Below, piece after piece: positions 15,431-23,036 of a stretch of 30,370 nucleotides of DNA. A model generated the notes under the pieces. The model did not search any database. It saw only the letters and a list, made by a program, of their open reading frames with translations, and had not been told where the DNA came from. Numbering within the stretch: the first letter of the stretch is position 1; each line of letters starts with the position of its first letter. This stretch comes from an uncultured Helcococcus sp. (GTDB taxonomy: Bacteria > Bacillota > Clostridia > Tissierellales > Peptoniphilaceae): positions 1-30,370 of the forward strand of contig CAMXYZ010000005.1 in assembly GCA_947253305.1 (NCBI GenBank), in the 5' to 3' direction. Both the position numbers and the translations under genes were made by a program.

Positions 15431-16579
15431 ATGAAAAATATAGCTTTAATCTGTGAATACAATCCAATGCATAATGGACATATTTATCAAATTAATAAAA
15501 TCAAAGAAATTTATCCAGATTCGAATATAATTGCAATTATGAGCTCATCCTTTGTCCAGAGAGGAGAACCATCGGTATTGAACAAATTTGATAAGGCTCG
15601 TATTGCTGTTGAAAATGGTATAGATTTGGTAATTGAAATGCCTACTATTATAAGTGTTCAAAGCGCGAACTTTTTCGCTTATTATAATATTCTAATATTA
15701 GATAAACTTAAACTTATAGATTATTTAGCATTTGGAATTGAAGAAGAAAACGAAGAAATATTTTTAAATACTGTAGATAATATTCTAGATAATAAGGATA
15801 GTATTTCTAAACTACAGAAGAAGTATATAGATGAAGGATTATCATATAAGAAATCATACTTGAACGCTTTGAATGATTTAAATATTGATAGCAAAATACT
15901 TGAAAAACCAAATAATACACTGGCATTACAATATATACTAGCATTAAAAGAATTAAATTCTTCTATTCAATATTTCCCAATTCATAGAAAAGAATATGAT
16001 AATTATAATAATAAATTTAGATCATCTACTGAAATTAGAAAATTATATGATTCTGGAGAGGATTATAAATATTCGGTTCCTAAAAACACTTATGATGCTT
16101 TAATTAATAAGTATAAATTAGATGATTATAGTGAACTCTTTTACTATTTAGCAGAAATAGATAAAAAAAATCCTAGCGATACTCCAAATTATGAAAATGG
16201 AATGCTAAATCTTTTACTTAAAAATTACACAGGACGATTAACAGATTCTATTGAAAAATCTCATAATAAAAGATATTCAAAATCTAGATTACAGCGATTT
16301 GTTATAAATTATATCTTAAATATTAAAAATGAAGATATAGAAAATCTTAAATATATTAATTATATTAGACCACTACAATTCAACGATGCAGGAGCATCTA
16401 TATTAAAAGAAATAAAAGAAAAAGAAAATATAGAAATTATACAAAATATCTCAAAATTTACAGAAAACCCGATTAATCAAAGATTTTTAGATATAGATAG
16501 AATAGCTTACAAGTTTCATAATATTTATCATTATGATTTATTATCTAAAGACTATACTTATAATCCTTATAAAAAATAA
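15431..16579 (+). CDS. tmcAL: tRNA(Met) cytidine acetate ligase TmcAL (YlbM)
   Basis: TmcAL activates acetate with ATP as acetyl-adenylate and makes N4-acetylcytidine at C34 of elongator tRNA(Met). The 382-residue protein has the nucleotidyltransferase-like HxGH motif (H14-N-G-H17) in CEYNPMHNGH. Family segments MSSSFVQRGEPSVLNKFDKA, GIDLVIEMPTI, and FRSSTEIRKL follow. Length is typical. The ribosome site GAAGGA is about 12 nt before the ATG, a longer spacing than its neighbours, and no better in-frame start was found. It is monocistronic, closed by the hairpin at 16589-16624. Confidence 0.93.
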   Translation: MKNIALICEYNPMHNGHIYQINKIKEIYPDSNIIAIMSSSFVQRGEPSVLNKFDKARIAVENGIDLVIEMPTIISVQSANFFAYYNILILDKLKLIDYLAFGIEEENEEIFLNTVDNILDNKDSISKLQKKYIDEGLSYKKSYLNALNDLNIDSKILEKPNNTLALQYILALKELNSSIQYFPIHRKEYDNYNNKFRSSTEIRKLYDSGEDYKYSVPKNTYDALINKYKLDDYSELFYYLAEIDKKNPSDTPNYENGMLNLLLKNYTGRLTDSIEKSHNKRYSKSRLQRFVINYILNIKNEDIENLKYINYIRPLQFNDAGASILKEIKEKENIEIIQNISKFTENPINQRFLDIDRIAYKFHNIYHYDLLSKDYTYNPYKK

Positions 16580-16588
16580 AACTATATA

Positions 16589-16624
16589 AAACTCTCTCAT
16601 AACAGAAAAGCTATGAGAGAGTTT
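16589..16624. terminator. Bidirectional terminator between tmcAL and the 5'-nucleotidase gene
   Basis: Perfect 13-bp arms AAACTCTCTCATA (16589-16601) and TATGAGAGAGTTT (16612-16624) with a 10-nt loop. T-rich sequence follows on both strands (better on the minus strand). It separates two converging genes. Confidence 0.88.
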
Positions 16625-16649
16625 ATTAATTTCATTCTATTTTATAAAT

Positions 16650-18902
16650 CTATTTTTTCTTTTTTAATACTACTGCACCGCCTGCAGCTGCTACAAATGC
16701 CATAACTGATAAAGATATTCCTACATCACCAGTTTTTGGATTTGATTTTTGATTTGTTTTTTGATTTGTGCTTGGAGTTGATGGTGTTTTGGCATCAGTA
16801 TTCTTTTCGCCATAAACAAATGCGAAATCTGAGAACTTAGCTCTCTTAAACATTAATTCTCCATCTTTAACTTCAAAATCTTTAATTTCTTCAAGTTCAC
16901 TATCATGTACCGTCCATAATTTTAGACTTGGAAGATCTTTCTCGCTCACTCCAATTTCTTCCAGAGTTAATTTCACATCTAATGGATCTTGTAGTTGTGT
17001 TACATAATCTCCACTAGTATTCTTAACCTTAATATCAAATACCTTGTAATCATGTTTATTAAATACTTTATTTACTTCTATAGGTAAATCTTTATGAACA
17101 TCTTCTAGTTTTTTATCTACTAATGTTTTTTCAATTGTTAATTTTAGTTCTGGTATTGGTTCTTCATCAGGTTCTGGTTCACCTTCAACAACTTTCATTC
17201 TACTATCTAATATTGCTGTAAATGGACCATCTTTAGATAATTCTTTAATATAATCTTCAAACATTTCAAGCATTCCACGATATGTTTGGACTGTTGGAGT
17301 ACCTGCAAACATTGTATATTCGTCTCCACCTATAGCCATAAAATCATTTGTTGCTAAATTATATTCTTTATCTAGTACTAATTTTTCTCCACCAATCTTT
17401 ACATCTCCAATTGTAACTTTACCATCTTTTAGATAGATAGTATATGTCATACCTGCAACTTGTGGGAATGCACCTTTTAATTCTGGAAAATCTCCTGCCC
17501 CGTGTGAAAGAGCATCTAATATATTTTGTCCTGTTACTCTTATTACTGTTACAACATTACCAAATGGTAATACTTCTAATGCTTGACCTCTTGTTATCTT
17601 ACCAGCTTCAATTGATGTTCTAATACCACCACCATTGGTTAATACTACATCAGCTTGTGTTTCTTTCAAGATAGCATCTGTGATTAAATTTGTAAGATTT
17701 GTTTCTCCACCTCTTACTTTTTCTCTTTCACCATCTAATCTTGTTGTAGTTTCACCAATTACTTGTGATGTTATTTCTTTATTCTTTTCTTCAGCTTTTT
17801 CAATATAAGCTTTAATTTCTTCATTTTCTTCTACATCAGCAAATTGTTCTAATGTTTTTAGACTAGCTTTTGCATCTGTTGATCCATCTTCTTTTAATAC
17901 TACTTCTACTACACCAACATTTTTAAAGAATGCACCAGTTGAAGCGATTAGAACATTTTTGTACATATGTCCTTCTGGATATGTTGTGTGACTATGTCCA
18001 TCTAATAATACTGTAATATCATTTCTCATCTTCATACCATCTAATACTGTGAATGTATTGATTTCTGATGAAGAATCAGTTCCTAAGTGACTTAATACAA
18101 TTATTACATCTGCACCTTGTTCTTTAAGTGCTTTTATTGATTTGTCTGCTTCTAATGCTTCATTTTTAATATCAACTCCTACAGTATTTTTAGGATTTGA
18201 TTTATATTTGGATTCTGGAGTTGCTATTCCAAGAACACCAATTTTTATTCCATCTTTTTCAAAGATATGATGTGATTCATAGGCTTTACTTTCACCTTCA
18301 AAAACATTAGCTGCTAATGTTTTGAAGCTATGTCCACTATCTGTTAATTCTTTTAATCTAGCAAAACCATAGTTGAATTCGTGATTTCCTGGAACCATAG
18401 CATCTAAGCCGATCATTTCTAATAAATCAACTATAGTTTGTCCTTCTGATAGATTAGCAAAGTTAGTACCATGTACAGTATCCCCTGAATCAAGAGTAAT
18501 TGTTGTACCTTCAGCTCTTTTTTGATCTAAGAATGTTTTGTATTTAGGAAATCCAATTGTACTTTTTGTATAAGTATAACGACCATGGATATCATTTGTA
18601 TGAATAATAGTTAATTTTCTATCGTTCTTTACTTGTTCTTCTGAATTGTCAACATTTTCTGTTGGTTCAGTTGTATCCTCCGGATTTTCTGTTTCTTCAG
18701 TAGTTACTTCTTCCTCTTTTACTGGCTCTTCAGTATTTTCAGTTTCTTCAACTTCTGTTACTTCTTCACCTTCAATAGTTTCCTCATTAACTACTGTTTC
18801 TGCATTATCTTCCTGCGCTAATACACCACTTAATGGTGATAGGATTAATGTAAATATCATTAAAAATGTAATGATTTTACTAAAATTACTTTTGTTTTTC
18901 AT
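16650..18902 (-). CDS. Sortase-anchored 5'-nucleotidase/metallophosphatase (NPKTG protein)
   Basis: Likely an extracellular nucleotidase that releases nucleosides and phosphate. The start at 18902 (GGAGGG 4 nt before) gives 750 residues; an in-frame start at 18965 would place the signal peptide internally. Order: signal peptide 1-29; Glu/Thr-rich linker 31-92; metallophosphatase domain with HTNDIHGRY (D104, H106), LDSGDTVHG, GNHE (172-175) and LDGHSHT; 5'-nucleotidase C-terminal domain with GETTTRLDGER, LTNGGGIRTSIEAG and LPFGNVV. A beta-rich domain follows, then a Thr/Asn/Lys spacer and NPKTG (721-725), a hydrophobic helix and KKKK. The NPKTG sorting signal replaces LPxTG. Substrate (AMP, UDP-sugar or cyclic nucleotide) cannot be told. 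Confidence 0.93.
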   Translation of the reverse strand: MKNKSNFSKIITFLMIFTLILSPLSGVLAQEDNAETVVNEETIEGEEVTEVEETENTEEPVKEEEVTTEETENPEDTTEPTENVDNSEEQVKNDRKLTIIHTNDIHGRYTYTKSTIGFPKYKTFLDQKRAEGTTITLDSGDTVHGTNFANLSEGQTIVDLLEMIGLDAMVPGNHEFNYGFARLKELTDSGHSFKTLAANVFEGESKAYESHHIFEKDGIKIGVLGIATPESKYKSNPKNTVGVDIKNEALEADKSIKALKEQGADVIIVLSHLGTDSSSEINTFTVLDGMKMRNDITVLLDGHSHTTYPEGHMYKNVLIASTGAFFKNVGVVEVVLKEDGSTDAKASLKTLEQFADVEENEEIKAYIEKAEEKNKEITSQVIGETTTRLDGEREKVRGGETNLTNLITDAILKETQADVVLTNGGGIRTSIEAGKITRGQALEVLPFGNVVTVIRVTGQNILDALSHGAGDFPELKGAFPQVAGMTYTIYLKDGKVTIGDVKIGGEKLVLDKEYNLATNDFMAIGGDEYTMFAGTPTVQTYRGMLEMFEDYIKELSKDGPFTAILDSRMKVVEGEPEPDEEPIPELKLTIEKTLVDKKLEDVHKDLPIEVNKVFNKHDYKVFDIKVKNTSGDYVTQLQDPLDVKLTLEEIGVSEKDLPSLKLWTVHDSELEEIKDFEVKDGELMFKRAKFSDFAFVYGEKNTDAKTPSTPSTNQKTNQKSNPKTGDVGISLSVMAFVAAAGGAVVLKKKK

Positions 18903-19148
18903 TTTCCCTCCTACTATTTTTTTACAAATGATTCCAAACTCACTTGTAAGTAAATTGTACCCCATATATTAAATTATTTCATATTATTCTATAAGATTTT
19001 TGTAAATATATCGTTAAATATTTATAAATTAATGTGTATTATTGTAATTAACAATATTATAGTTATTTAGAAAATTATTAAATATATTTATCAAAGTTTA
19101 TTTTCTATTATATATTTATAATTAAATGATAATAAAAACTATTTAGGG

Positions 19149-19154
19149 TATAAT
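19149..19154 (+). promoter_or_regulatory. Likely -10 element of the MATE gene; 281-bp AT-rich divergent spacer
   Basis: TATAAT at 19149-19154 lies about 30 nt before the ATG at 19184, with AAAGGGG at 19172-19178. The -35 position reads ATGATA, so the promoter is weak or activator-dependent. The spacer 18903-19183 between the divergent 5'-nucleotidase and MATE genes also holds ATTGT-N5-ACAAT at 19041-19055 and, for the nucleotidase gene, a TACAAT on the minus strand near 18959. Nothing else was recognised. Confidence 0.5.
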
Positions 19155-19183
19155 TAGTCTATTGATTTATTAAAGGGGTTATT

Positions 19184-20557
19184 ATGAAAAAATATAAAGA
19201 AAATCCATTGGGATATAGACCTGTAAGAAAATTATTACCAGAATTAGCTATTCCAGCTATAATAGCTAATTTAGTAAATGCTGTATATAATGTAGTCGAT
19301 CAAATATTCATAGGTCAAAAAATAGGTTATTTAGGAAATGCAGCAACTAATATTGCTTTTCCTTTAACTACAATTTGTTTAGCCATTGGACTTATGACAG
19401 GTATTGGAGCAGCTTCAAATTTTAATATTGAATTGGGTAGAAAAAATGAAGATGAAGCGAGAAAAATAGCTGGTACAGCAGTAAGTATGCTTATTATAAG
19501 TGGTTTATTTATTACTATTTTGATTAGATTATTCTTAGAACCTATTATGATAATGTTTGGAGCTACTGAACAAATACTTGATTATTCAATGGAATATACA
19601 AATATTACTTCTCTAGGAATTCCATTTCTATTATTTGGTATAGGTATAAATCCATTGGTTAGAGCTGATGGTGATTCTAAATATTCAATGATTGCAATTG
19701 TTACAGGAGCTTTGATGAATATAGTGCTTGATTACATATTCATGTTCGTTTTGGATATGGGTATAGACGGTGCTGCTTGGGCCACAGTAATTAGTCAGAT
19801 AATTGTAGCCTTAATATTAGCTAGATATTTTAAAAATTTTAAATCAGTTAGATTTCAATTAGAAGACTTTATACCTAAATTAAAAGAGTATTGGATTATC
19901 ATTTCTTTAGGTTTTACATCTTTTGTGTTCCAATTTTCTAATATGATTGTGCAAGTTCTTACCAATAATTTATTAAAACATCATGGAGAATTAAGTATAT
20001 ATGGATCAGATATACCTATTGCTATTGCTGGTATAGTCATTAAAATAAATATTATATTTACTTCTATAATAATAGGTCTAGTTCAGGGAGCTCAGCCTAT
20101 TAGTGGATTTAATTATGGAGCACAGAAATATAGTAGGGTTAGAGAAACAATTAAATTACTATTAAAATCCTCAGCTGTAGTTTCTTTAGTTGCGTTTACA
20201 CTAATTCAAGTATTTCCTAAACAAATCATCGGTATATTTGGACAAGGAAATGAACTATATTTTGAATTAGGAGTTAGATATTTAAGAATTTTTCTAGTAT
20301 TTATATTATTAAATGGAATGCAAATTTCTATATCTACTTTCTTCCCTTCTATAGGTAAGGCTAAAAAAGGAGCTATCATTTCCCTATCAAAACAAGTTAT
20401 TATATTAATACCTCTACTATTGATACTTCCTAATTTAATAGGCATTGATGGTATTATATTTGCAACTCCAATATCTGACTTATTCACATTTATAATAGCA
20501 GTATGGCTTTTATACAATGAACTTAAAGAAATGCCGAAAGAAGATATAATTGATTAA
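19184..20557 (+). CDS. MATE family multidrug/Na+ antiporter
   Basis: MATE proteins export cationic drugs or metabolites in exchange for Na+ or H+. The 457-residue protein has about 12 hydrophobic segments in two similar halves. MATE features are LLPELAIPAIIANLVNAVYN, VDQIFIGQ, GIGAASNFNIELGRKNEDEA and NPLVRADGDSKYSM. In the second half VQGAQPISGFNYGAQKY is the typical repeat of the first-half glycine motif. It resembles the MepA branch. Substrate is not predictable. It is a single-gene unit, closed by the terminator at 20579-20619. Confidence 0.93.
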   Translation: MKKYKENPLGYRPVRKLLPELAIPAIIANLVNAVYNVVDQIFIGQKIGYLGNAATNIAFPLTTICLAIGLMTGIGAASNFNIELGRKNEDEARKIAGTAVSMLIISGLFITILIRLFLEPIMIMFGATEQILDYSMEYTNITSLGIPFLLFGIGINPLVRADGDSKYSMIAIVTGALMNIVLDYIFMFVLDMGIDGAAWATVISQIIVALILARYFKNFKSVRFQLEDFIPKLKEYWIIISLGFTSFVFQFSNMIVQVLTNNLLKHHGELSIYGSDIPIAIAGIVIKINIIFTSIIIGLVQGAQPISGFNYGAQKYSRVRETIKLLLKSSAVVSLVAFTLIQVFPKQIIGIFGQGNELYFELGVRYLRIFLVFILLNGMQISISTFFPSIGKAKKGAIISLSKQVIILIPLLLILPNLIGIDGIIFATPISDLFTFIIAVWLLYNELKEMPKEDIID

Positions 20558-20578
20558 AAAAAATATTTAATTTAAAAT

Positions 20579-20619
20579 AAATACTGTATTAAAGATTTTC
20601 AATCTTTAACACAGTATTT
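20579..20619. terminator. Bidirectional terminator between MATE and FNT genes
   Basis: A long stem: AAATACTGT and TTAAAGATT (20579-20597, one unpaired base) pair with AATCTTTAA and ACAGTATTT (20601-20619, one unpaired base), closing on a 3-nt loop. T runs follow on the plus strand (TTTTTTAA) and T/A-rich sequence on the minus strand. It serves both converging genes. Confidence 0.9.
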
Positions 20620-20620
20620 T

Positions 20621-21409
20621 TTAATCCTTATAATTTATCTTTGTTGTATTTAGATATGCATAAGACAATCCTAGTATTCCACCACCAATTAAATTGCCGA
20701 TAAATGATACACCCCAATGTCTAAGTATATTAACCAATTCAAAATCTTGTACTAAATCTCTAAATTTCGAAAAGAATATCAAACTAAAAGACGAGAAGTT
20801 TGCCACAACATGCTCATAACCCAATAATACAAACATAAATACGGCCGCTGAAACTAATATACTTTTTACAATCTCTTTTTCTACTAATAAATAAGAAATT
20901 ATAGCAATATTAACTAATAAATTTGCTAATATCGCACTGAAGATTATATTATAATTTGATGTTGATAATTTCTTCTGAACTATATTTACAAGCAATCCAT
21001 CTATATCCATATTATTAACAGTTCCAGTTTGATTGATAATAAAAGCAAATATCACCGCTCCAACTAAATTGAAAAATAGACAACAAATTAATATCTTAAT
21101 AGCTTTTGTTAGTTTTATTTTTTTAGTATATATTCCAGCTGAAAGATACATCATATTTGATGTTGCTAATTCCCCACCTAAAAATAATATATATAGTAAA
21201 CCAAAAGAAAAAATAAATGCATATAGATGTTTACCATATGCTCCTGTCTTAGCTACTTCATCAGCAAAATATATTCCTGCAATCGTAACTAATGTTAGAT
21301 AACCACCAGCCAATATACATCTTAGTATATATCTAAAAAGACTATTTTCAATTAAATGAACTTTCTTTTCAATATTGTAATTAACTTTATCTAAAAAAAC
21401 TGACTTCAT
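20621..21409 (-). CDS. Formate/nitrite transporter family channel
   Basis: FNT proteins are pentameric channels for small monovalent anions such as formate, nitrite, lactate or hydrosulfide. The 262-residue protein has six hydrophobic segments. The conserved loop appears as GELATSNMMYL (79-89). The central histidine, H200, lies in LLGYEHVVANF, and FIGNLIGGGILG closes the core. AGGAG precedes the ATG. No formate lyase or nitrite reductase gene is adjacent, so the substrate is open. In a fermenter formate is the simplest guess. Confidence 0.92.
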   Translation of the reverse strand: MKSVFLDKVNYNIEKKVHLIENSLFRYILRCILAGGYLTLVTIAGIYFADEVAKTGAYGKHLYAFIFSFGLLYILFLGGELATSNMMYLSAGIYTKKIKLTKAIKILICCLFFNLVGAVIFAFIINQTGTVNNMDIDGLLVNIVQKKLSTSNYNIIFSAILANLLVNIAIISYLLVEKEIVKSILVSAAVFMFVLLGYEHVVANFSSFSLIFFSKFRDLVQDFELVNILRHWGVSFIGNLIGGGILGLSYAYLNTTKINYKD

Positions 21410-21443
21410 TATATTCTCCTATAAAATTTTAAATCATGTTAAA

Positions 21444-21472
21444 ATTGTATCAAAATCACATATTATTGTAAA
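21444..21472 (-). promoter_or_regulatory. Promoter of the FNT gene
   Basis: On the minus strand TTTACA (21472-21467), a 17-nt spacer and TACAAT (21449-21444), with TG one base before the -10. Transcription would start near 21437. The -35 lies just beyond the terminator of the upstream operon. Confidence 0.75.
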
Positions 21473-21475
21473 GAA

Positions 21476-21500
21476 AAATCTGCCTTATTAAAGCAGATTT
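21476..21500 (-). terminator. Terminator of the asp23-to-coaD operon
   Basis: Perfect 8-bp arms AAATCTGC (21476-21483) and GCAGATTT (21493-21500) with a 9-nt loop. On the minus strand TTTTTCTTT follows. It lies 7 nt after the stop of the coiled-coil protein gene. Confidence 0.85.
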
Positions 21501-21507
21501 CAAAATT

Positions 21508-21981
21508 TTAGTATTTTAATTGTGATCTATTTTCTTGAATAGTTTCAAGAGTTTTAGAAATTTCATCTGAAGTCTTTGCTAATACTTGATCTACATATGC
21601 TAGTGAATTTGTAGTAATTGTATTTGCAGTATTCTTTGCTTCTAAAACTATTCTATCAGCTTCTTCATGTGCATGTTTTGTAATTTCATGCTCACTTACT
21701 AAATCCTTTAGTTTTCTATTTGCTTCATCATAAGCTTTTTGCACTTTTTGTTCAGCTCCATCAATAATTTGTTGGGCTTGTGTATTGGCTTCTGATAGTA
21801 TTCTTTCTCTTTCTTGATTAACCCATCTTGCATCTTTGATTTCTTGAGGTATTGATTCCTTTAAATCATCTAAAATCGCATAAACATCATCTGGATTAAC
21901 AGTTACTTTTTTAGAAAACGGAACTGATCCTGCTTCATCAACGACCTCTTTTAATTCATTTAATAATAATTCTATATCCAT
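21508..21981 (-). CDS. DivIVA-like/ATP-synthase-B-like coiled-coil protein of unknown function
   Basis: This 157-residue soluble protein is predicted to be mostly helical. After a short N-terminal part (about 1-50) comes a long charged coiled coil with AQQIIDGAEQKVQKAYDEAN and AHEEADRIVLEAKNTANT, resembling DivIVA/V-type ATPase E-subunit repeats. Such proteins are often annotated only as ATPase in clostridia, and a gene of this type commonly follows coaD there. No membrane segment or catalytic motif is visible. It lies 24 nt after coaD with AGGAGG before its ATG and is the last gene of the operon. A scaffold or cell-pole role is possible but speculative. Confidence 0.8.
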   Translation of the reverse strand: MDIELLLNELKEVVDEAGSVPFSKKVTVNPDDVYAILDDLKESIPQEIKDARWVNQERERILSEANTQAQQIIDGAEQKVQKAYDEANRKLKDLVSEHEITKHAHEEADRIVLEAKNTANTITTNSLAYVDQVLAKTSDEISKTLETIQENRSQLKY

Positions 21982-22005
21982 TTTTCCTCCTAATATTTAT
22001 CTGGT

Positions 22006-22485
22006 TTATTTTTTAAATTTTTTAAGCATTTTATCTGAAACTTCTCTTGGAACTAAATTTGATACATCCCTTCCATAAGAAGCTATTTCCTTAACAATTG
22101 AGGAACTTAAGAATGATAAACTAGGATCTGAAACCATAAATATTGTTTCAACTCCAGTTTCAGAATAAAACTTGTTCATTTGAGCAAATTGTAGTTCTGT
22201 CTCATAATCTGATATTGCTCTTATTCCTCTCAAAATTGCATCCATTTGATTGTTTTCTACAAAATCTATAAGCAAACCATTGTACTTTTCAACTTTTACG
22301 TTATTATAATCATACAATACTTTTTCTAACATTTCAATTCTTTCATCCATACTAAATAAAGATTTTTTAGTAGGATTTACCAATATACATACGGTAACTT
22401 CATCAAAAGCCTTAGCTGCTCTCGATATTATATCCAAATGTCCATTTGTTACCGGATCAAAGCTACCAGGATATACTACTTTCAT
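22006..22485 (-). CDS. coaD: Pantetheine-phosphate adenylyltransferase (PPAT)
   Basis: CoaD adenylylates 4'-phosphopantetheine to dephospho-CoA, the fourth step of CoA synthesis. The 159-residue protein has MKVVYPGSFDPVTNGHLDII with the TxGH motif at 13-16, LRGIRAISDYETE, and LSFLSSSIVKEI, which corresponds to the ISSTxVR motif. The gene overlaps the rsmD stop by 4 bp (ATGA), and its GGGAG ribosome site is encoded by the last codons of rsmD. The rsmD-coaD pair is widespread. Confidence 0.97.
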   Translation of the reverse strand: MKVVYPGSFDPVTNGHLDIISRAAKAFDEVTVCILVNPTKKSLFSMDERIEMLEKVLYDYNNVKVEKYNGLLIDFVENNQMDAILRGIRAISDYETELQFAQMNKFYSETGVETIFMVSDPSLSFLSSSIVKEIASYGRDVSNLVPREVSDKMLKKFKK

Positions 22486-23030
22486 CTATACTCCCTATAA
22501 AATTTTATATATTTTTTTCCATATTTCTTTTCATAAACTAATTCAAGTTGTTCAAATTCATCTTCAAGATTTTTATTTTCATTCGATTCTACTATATAGA
22601 GAGCATTTTCAAAATATTTGTTCCCAATTAATAGCTTAAATGATTCTGTATAGAAATTAGATAAATAAGGTGGATCAATATAAACATAATCAATATTTTC
22701 TTTGATTCTTAAAATATTTCTTCTAAAATCCCCTTCTAGAACTTCAGATTCTTCAATAAACTTTGTATGTTCTAAATTTCTTCTAAGTAATTCAAGATTC
22801 CTTCTATCTAATTCTGAAAAATAAGCTTTTTTTGCTCCTCTGCTTAAAAATTCAATTCCAATATTTCCTGTACAGGCAAATAAATCTAATACAATAGCAT
22901 CTTCCTCTACAGTATTTAATATATTGAATATTGATTCTTTTATCCTATCTTCAGTGGGTCTAGCATCACTTGAAGGAGGACCTAATAATTTATGTCCTTT
23001 TCTTAAACCTGTTATAACTCTTGTACTCAT
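22482..23030 (-). CDS. rsmD: 16S rRNA (guanine966-N2)-methyltransferase RsmD
   Basis: RsmD methylates G966 in helix 31 of 16S rRNA. The 182-residue protein has RVITGLRKGHKLLGPP, RPTEDRIKESIFNIL, the SAM-binding motif VLDLFACTGNIGIEFLSRGA, and the N-methyltransferase motif DPPY in YVYIDPPYLSNFY. The SAM motif reads ACTGNIG rather than the common AGSGNLG. GAGG lies 6 nt before the ATG. It overlaps coaD. Confidence 0.95.
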   Translation of the reverse strand: MSTRVITGLRKGHKLLGPPSSDARPTEDRIKESIFNILNTVEEDAIVLDLFACTGNIGIEFLSRGAKKAYFSELDRRNLELLRRNLEHTKFIEESEVLEGDFRRNILRIKENIDYVYIDPPYLSNFYTESFKLLIGNKYFENALYIVESNENKNLEDEFEQLELVYEKKYGKKYIKFYREYR

Positions 23031-23036
23031 TTTACC

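Noticed and set aside
18903..18965. Longer form of the 5'-nucleotidase starting at 18965
   Set aside because: The extra 21 residues would precede a complete signal peptide, and the strong GGAGGG site serves ATG 18902.
19041..19055. ATTGT-N5-ACAAT palindrome as an operator
   Set aside because: Short, wholly AT-rich except two bases, and not positioned on a recognisable promoter; chance is likely at this base composition.
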